Shown one piece after another: positions 62,656-64,000 of a stretch of 64,000 nt of DNA. The notes below the pieces were generated by a model that saw nothing but the letters and a program-made list of their open reading frames with translations, made no database searches and was not told where the DNA came from. Made by a program: the position numbers and the translations under genes. Where the stretch lies: contig CAZOJI010000012.1 of assembly GCA_964580055.1 (NCBI GenBank), forward strand, positions 1 to 64,000. Reading direction: 5' to 3'. How positions within the stretch are numbered: position 1 is the stretch's first letter; the number at the start of each line of letters is the position of its first letter. Origin of the DNA: JBDGYW01 sp964580055 (GTDB lineage: Bacteria > Gemmatimonadota > Gemmatimonadetes > Gemmatimonadales > GWC2-71-9).

Positions 62656-64000
62656 CTAGAACCAATCTCTAGACTTCGACGGCGTACGCCTGAGGTTCTT
62701 CAAAAATCTGTACGGCGATCCTGCCCCGGAGTGTTCCGGTTGTTTCTGAGAAGTAGGGCGGCGCAACTGCAGTGGCCTAACCTCTTCCGTCAGGACGTTA
62801 ACGGTTCCGTCGTCTTTAGCGAGTTTGCCGATTATCCAGAGGAACGGCTCGGTCCGGATCGTGATACGGTCGCGGTCGTAGATGTCAGGTCGCACGACGG
62901 CGTTGATCATTCCCGCCTGATCCTCGAGCAGAATGAAAGAAAACCCCTTGGCCGTTTCGGGCCTCTGACGTGCGACCACCATGCCTGCCACCTGGACATC
63001 ATCGTCCGGTTGCAGCCGGTCGAGATAATCACTTCGTACGATGGCCGGCGGCAGTGCTTCGCCCAAAAGTGTGAATGGGTGGCCGCTTGCCGAGAATCCC
63101 ATGACTTGATACTCGGCCAGAAGCCGCTCGTCGCCTGGGACATCGGGGAATCGCAGGTCCTCGTATGGATGTGTGAGTGACAACTCGAGCTGGCGGCGAA
63201 CTCGGTTGTGTTCGGCCGAGTCGACCTTCGGAGGAAGCCAAAGCCCAACCTGCCAGAGGAGTTCTCTCCGCGTGAGCCCGAACGAGTCGCACCCACCGAC
63301 CCAGACTAGGTGCTCGATGGCTGTCCGTGAAAGGCGGGCGGGCGCCCGCCGGACGAAGTCGGCGAGATAGAGGTAAGGACCGTTCCGCTCGCGTTCGAGC
63401 ACCACTGCCTCGGCTACGTCCAAACCCCACTCGCGCAAGAATCCCAACCCGATCCTTACCGTACCATCCTCAACGGTGCAGTGTACGTCGCTCCGATTGA
63501 TGTCGGGCAACCTGACCTCGACGTCATGGCGGCCGGCATCCCTTCCGAGGGCGTCGAGCGAGTAGAACCCCATCGGCTGATTGTTGAACAGTGCAGTGTA
63601 GTACTCTGCCGGGTGATAGTGACGGAGCCAAGCCGACTGATAAGCAAGCAGGCCGAACGCGGCGGCATGTGATTTGGGGAAACCGAAAGCGGAAAAAGCG
63701 GTCACCTGCTGGAACACCTTCTGAGCGGTAGACTCCGGTACACCACGTGATAGCGCTCCATCTCGAAACTGCTCCCAGAACCCCTTGATCAATTCGAGCG
63801 AGCGCCGCCGGCTCATGGCTCTGCGCAGAGCTTCGGCCTGTCCGGCGTTGAACCCGGCCAATGACTGACAGACCTGCAAGACCTGATCCTGAAAGACTAT
63901 CACTCCCAACGTATCCGCGAGTGCCTCTCTCAAGAGGGGGTGGTCGACCGGAGGTTCGTAGCTTCGGTTGTTCGCAGTCGCCTGCCGCAGGGCCTCGCGA
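62656..64000 (-). CDS. dnaE2: Error-prone DNA polymerase III alpha subunit (DnaE2/ImuC-like), 3' part
   Basis: The gene enters the window from the right; its N-terminal PHP and palm domains lie beyond base 64000. Visible are polymerase segments VIVFQDQVLQV, AMSRRR, FGFPKSHAAAFG and AYQSAWLRHYHPAEYYTALFNNQP. A helix-hairpin-helix region follows, then an OB fold (VAGMVVARQRPETAKGFSFILLEDQAG). The C-terminus ends in KSRDWF, like the KSRDF end of DnaE2. The first visible M is actually a TTG in the interior. Such polymerases serve mutagenic lesion bypass, usually with ImuA/ImuB, which are not in view. Confidence 0.88.
   Translation of the reverse strand, partial: REALRQATANNRSYEPPVDHPLLREALADTLGVIVFQDQVLQVCQSLAGFNAGQAEALRRAMSRRRSLELIKGFWEQFRDGALSRGVPESTAQKVFQQVTAFSAFGFPKSHAAAFGLLAYQSAWLRHYHPAEYYTALFNNQPMGFYSLDALGRDAGRHDVEVRLPDINRSDVHCTVEDGTVRIGLGFLREWGLDVAEAVVLERERNGPYLYLADFVRRAPARLSRTAIEHLVWVGGCDSFGLTRRELLWQVGLWLPPKVDSAEHNRVRRQLELSLTHPYEDLRFPDVPGDERLLAEYQVMGFSASGHPFTLLGEALPPAIVRSDYLDRLQPDDDVQVAGMVVARQRPETAKGFSFILLEDQAGMINAVVRPDIYDRDRITIRTEPFLWIIGKLAKDDGTVNVLTEEVRPLQLRRPTSQKQPEHSGAGSPYRFLKNLRRTPSKSRDWF

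Overview
The window is a gene-dense bacterial chromosome segment of fairly high GC (judged by eye). It has no insertion sequences, no CRISPR array and no rRNA or tRNA gene that I can see. The gene set suggests a didermal bacterium, most likely Gemmatimonadota or a close relative; this is inference. It includes an OmpA-family protein with calcium-binding repeats, an Omp85-like barrel, a Ser/Thr kinase with a 2TM tail, a SufRBCDSU-Rieske cluster, a long plant/cyanobacterial-type IspH and a DnaE2-like polymerase. The two ends cut genes: a lytic transglycosylase at the left and an error-prone DNA polymerase III alpha subunit at the right.

Layout. 1-5.4 kb: lytic transglycosylase, a dolichol-kinase-like membrane protein, polA and a prepilin-like protein. 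5.4-15.3 kb: an MMPL exporter, a matrixin-type protease, an M28 peptidase, a serine hydrolase, RNase D, a thioesterase-hydrolase fusion, peptide deformylase and a MobA-like nucleotidyltransferase. 15.3-21.8 kb: a complete SUF iron-sulfur operon (sufR-B-C-D-S-U plus a Rieske protein) behind a CAAC-N6-GTTA box that resembles a SufR operator. 22.0-27.2 kb: mnmG, a near-perfect parS site, parA, parB, an M23 peptidase and a bactofilin, which links segregation to cell-shape genes and suggests an origin-proximal location. 27.3-29.0 kb: a Nif3-like protein and queG. 29.2-37.9 kb: a tightly packed operon (class V aminotransferase, LOG protein, deoxyhypusine-synthase-like enzyme, fadI, fadJ, proline dehydrogenase, a small hypothetical, rsgA). 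37.9-45.6 kb: HNH endonuclease, small proteins, Ser/Thr kinase, lon, a toroid-like hypothetical and a secreted propeller-like protein. 45.7-52.8 kb: an aconitase-family enzyme with an N-terminal swivel domain, a DUF4015 glycosidase-like protein, the OmpA/TSP3 protein and an unusual chemoreceptor. 52.9-53.2 kb: a 77-residue selenoprotein W-like gene with an in-frame UGA. 53.3-64 kb: a dicarboxylate symporter, a DEAH helicase, a TetR regulator, a PAS-Fis regulator with an outer-membrane barrel, a lipoprotein, ispH and dnaE2.

The main discovery is the selenoprotein gene at 52912-53145. Standard ORF calling cannot see it because codon 11 is TGA. The frame reads Cys-Ala-Val-Sec exactly where the SelW/Rdx family has its CxxU/CxxC redox motif. 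It has a strong GGAGG ribosome binding site and a 7-bp stem with an AGUUC loop starting 22 nt after the UGA, as expected of a bacterial SECIS element. This implies that the organism encodes selenocysteine (SelA/B/C/D machinery elsewhere in the genome).
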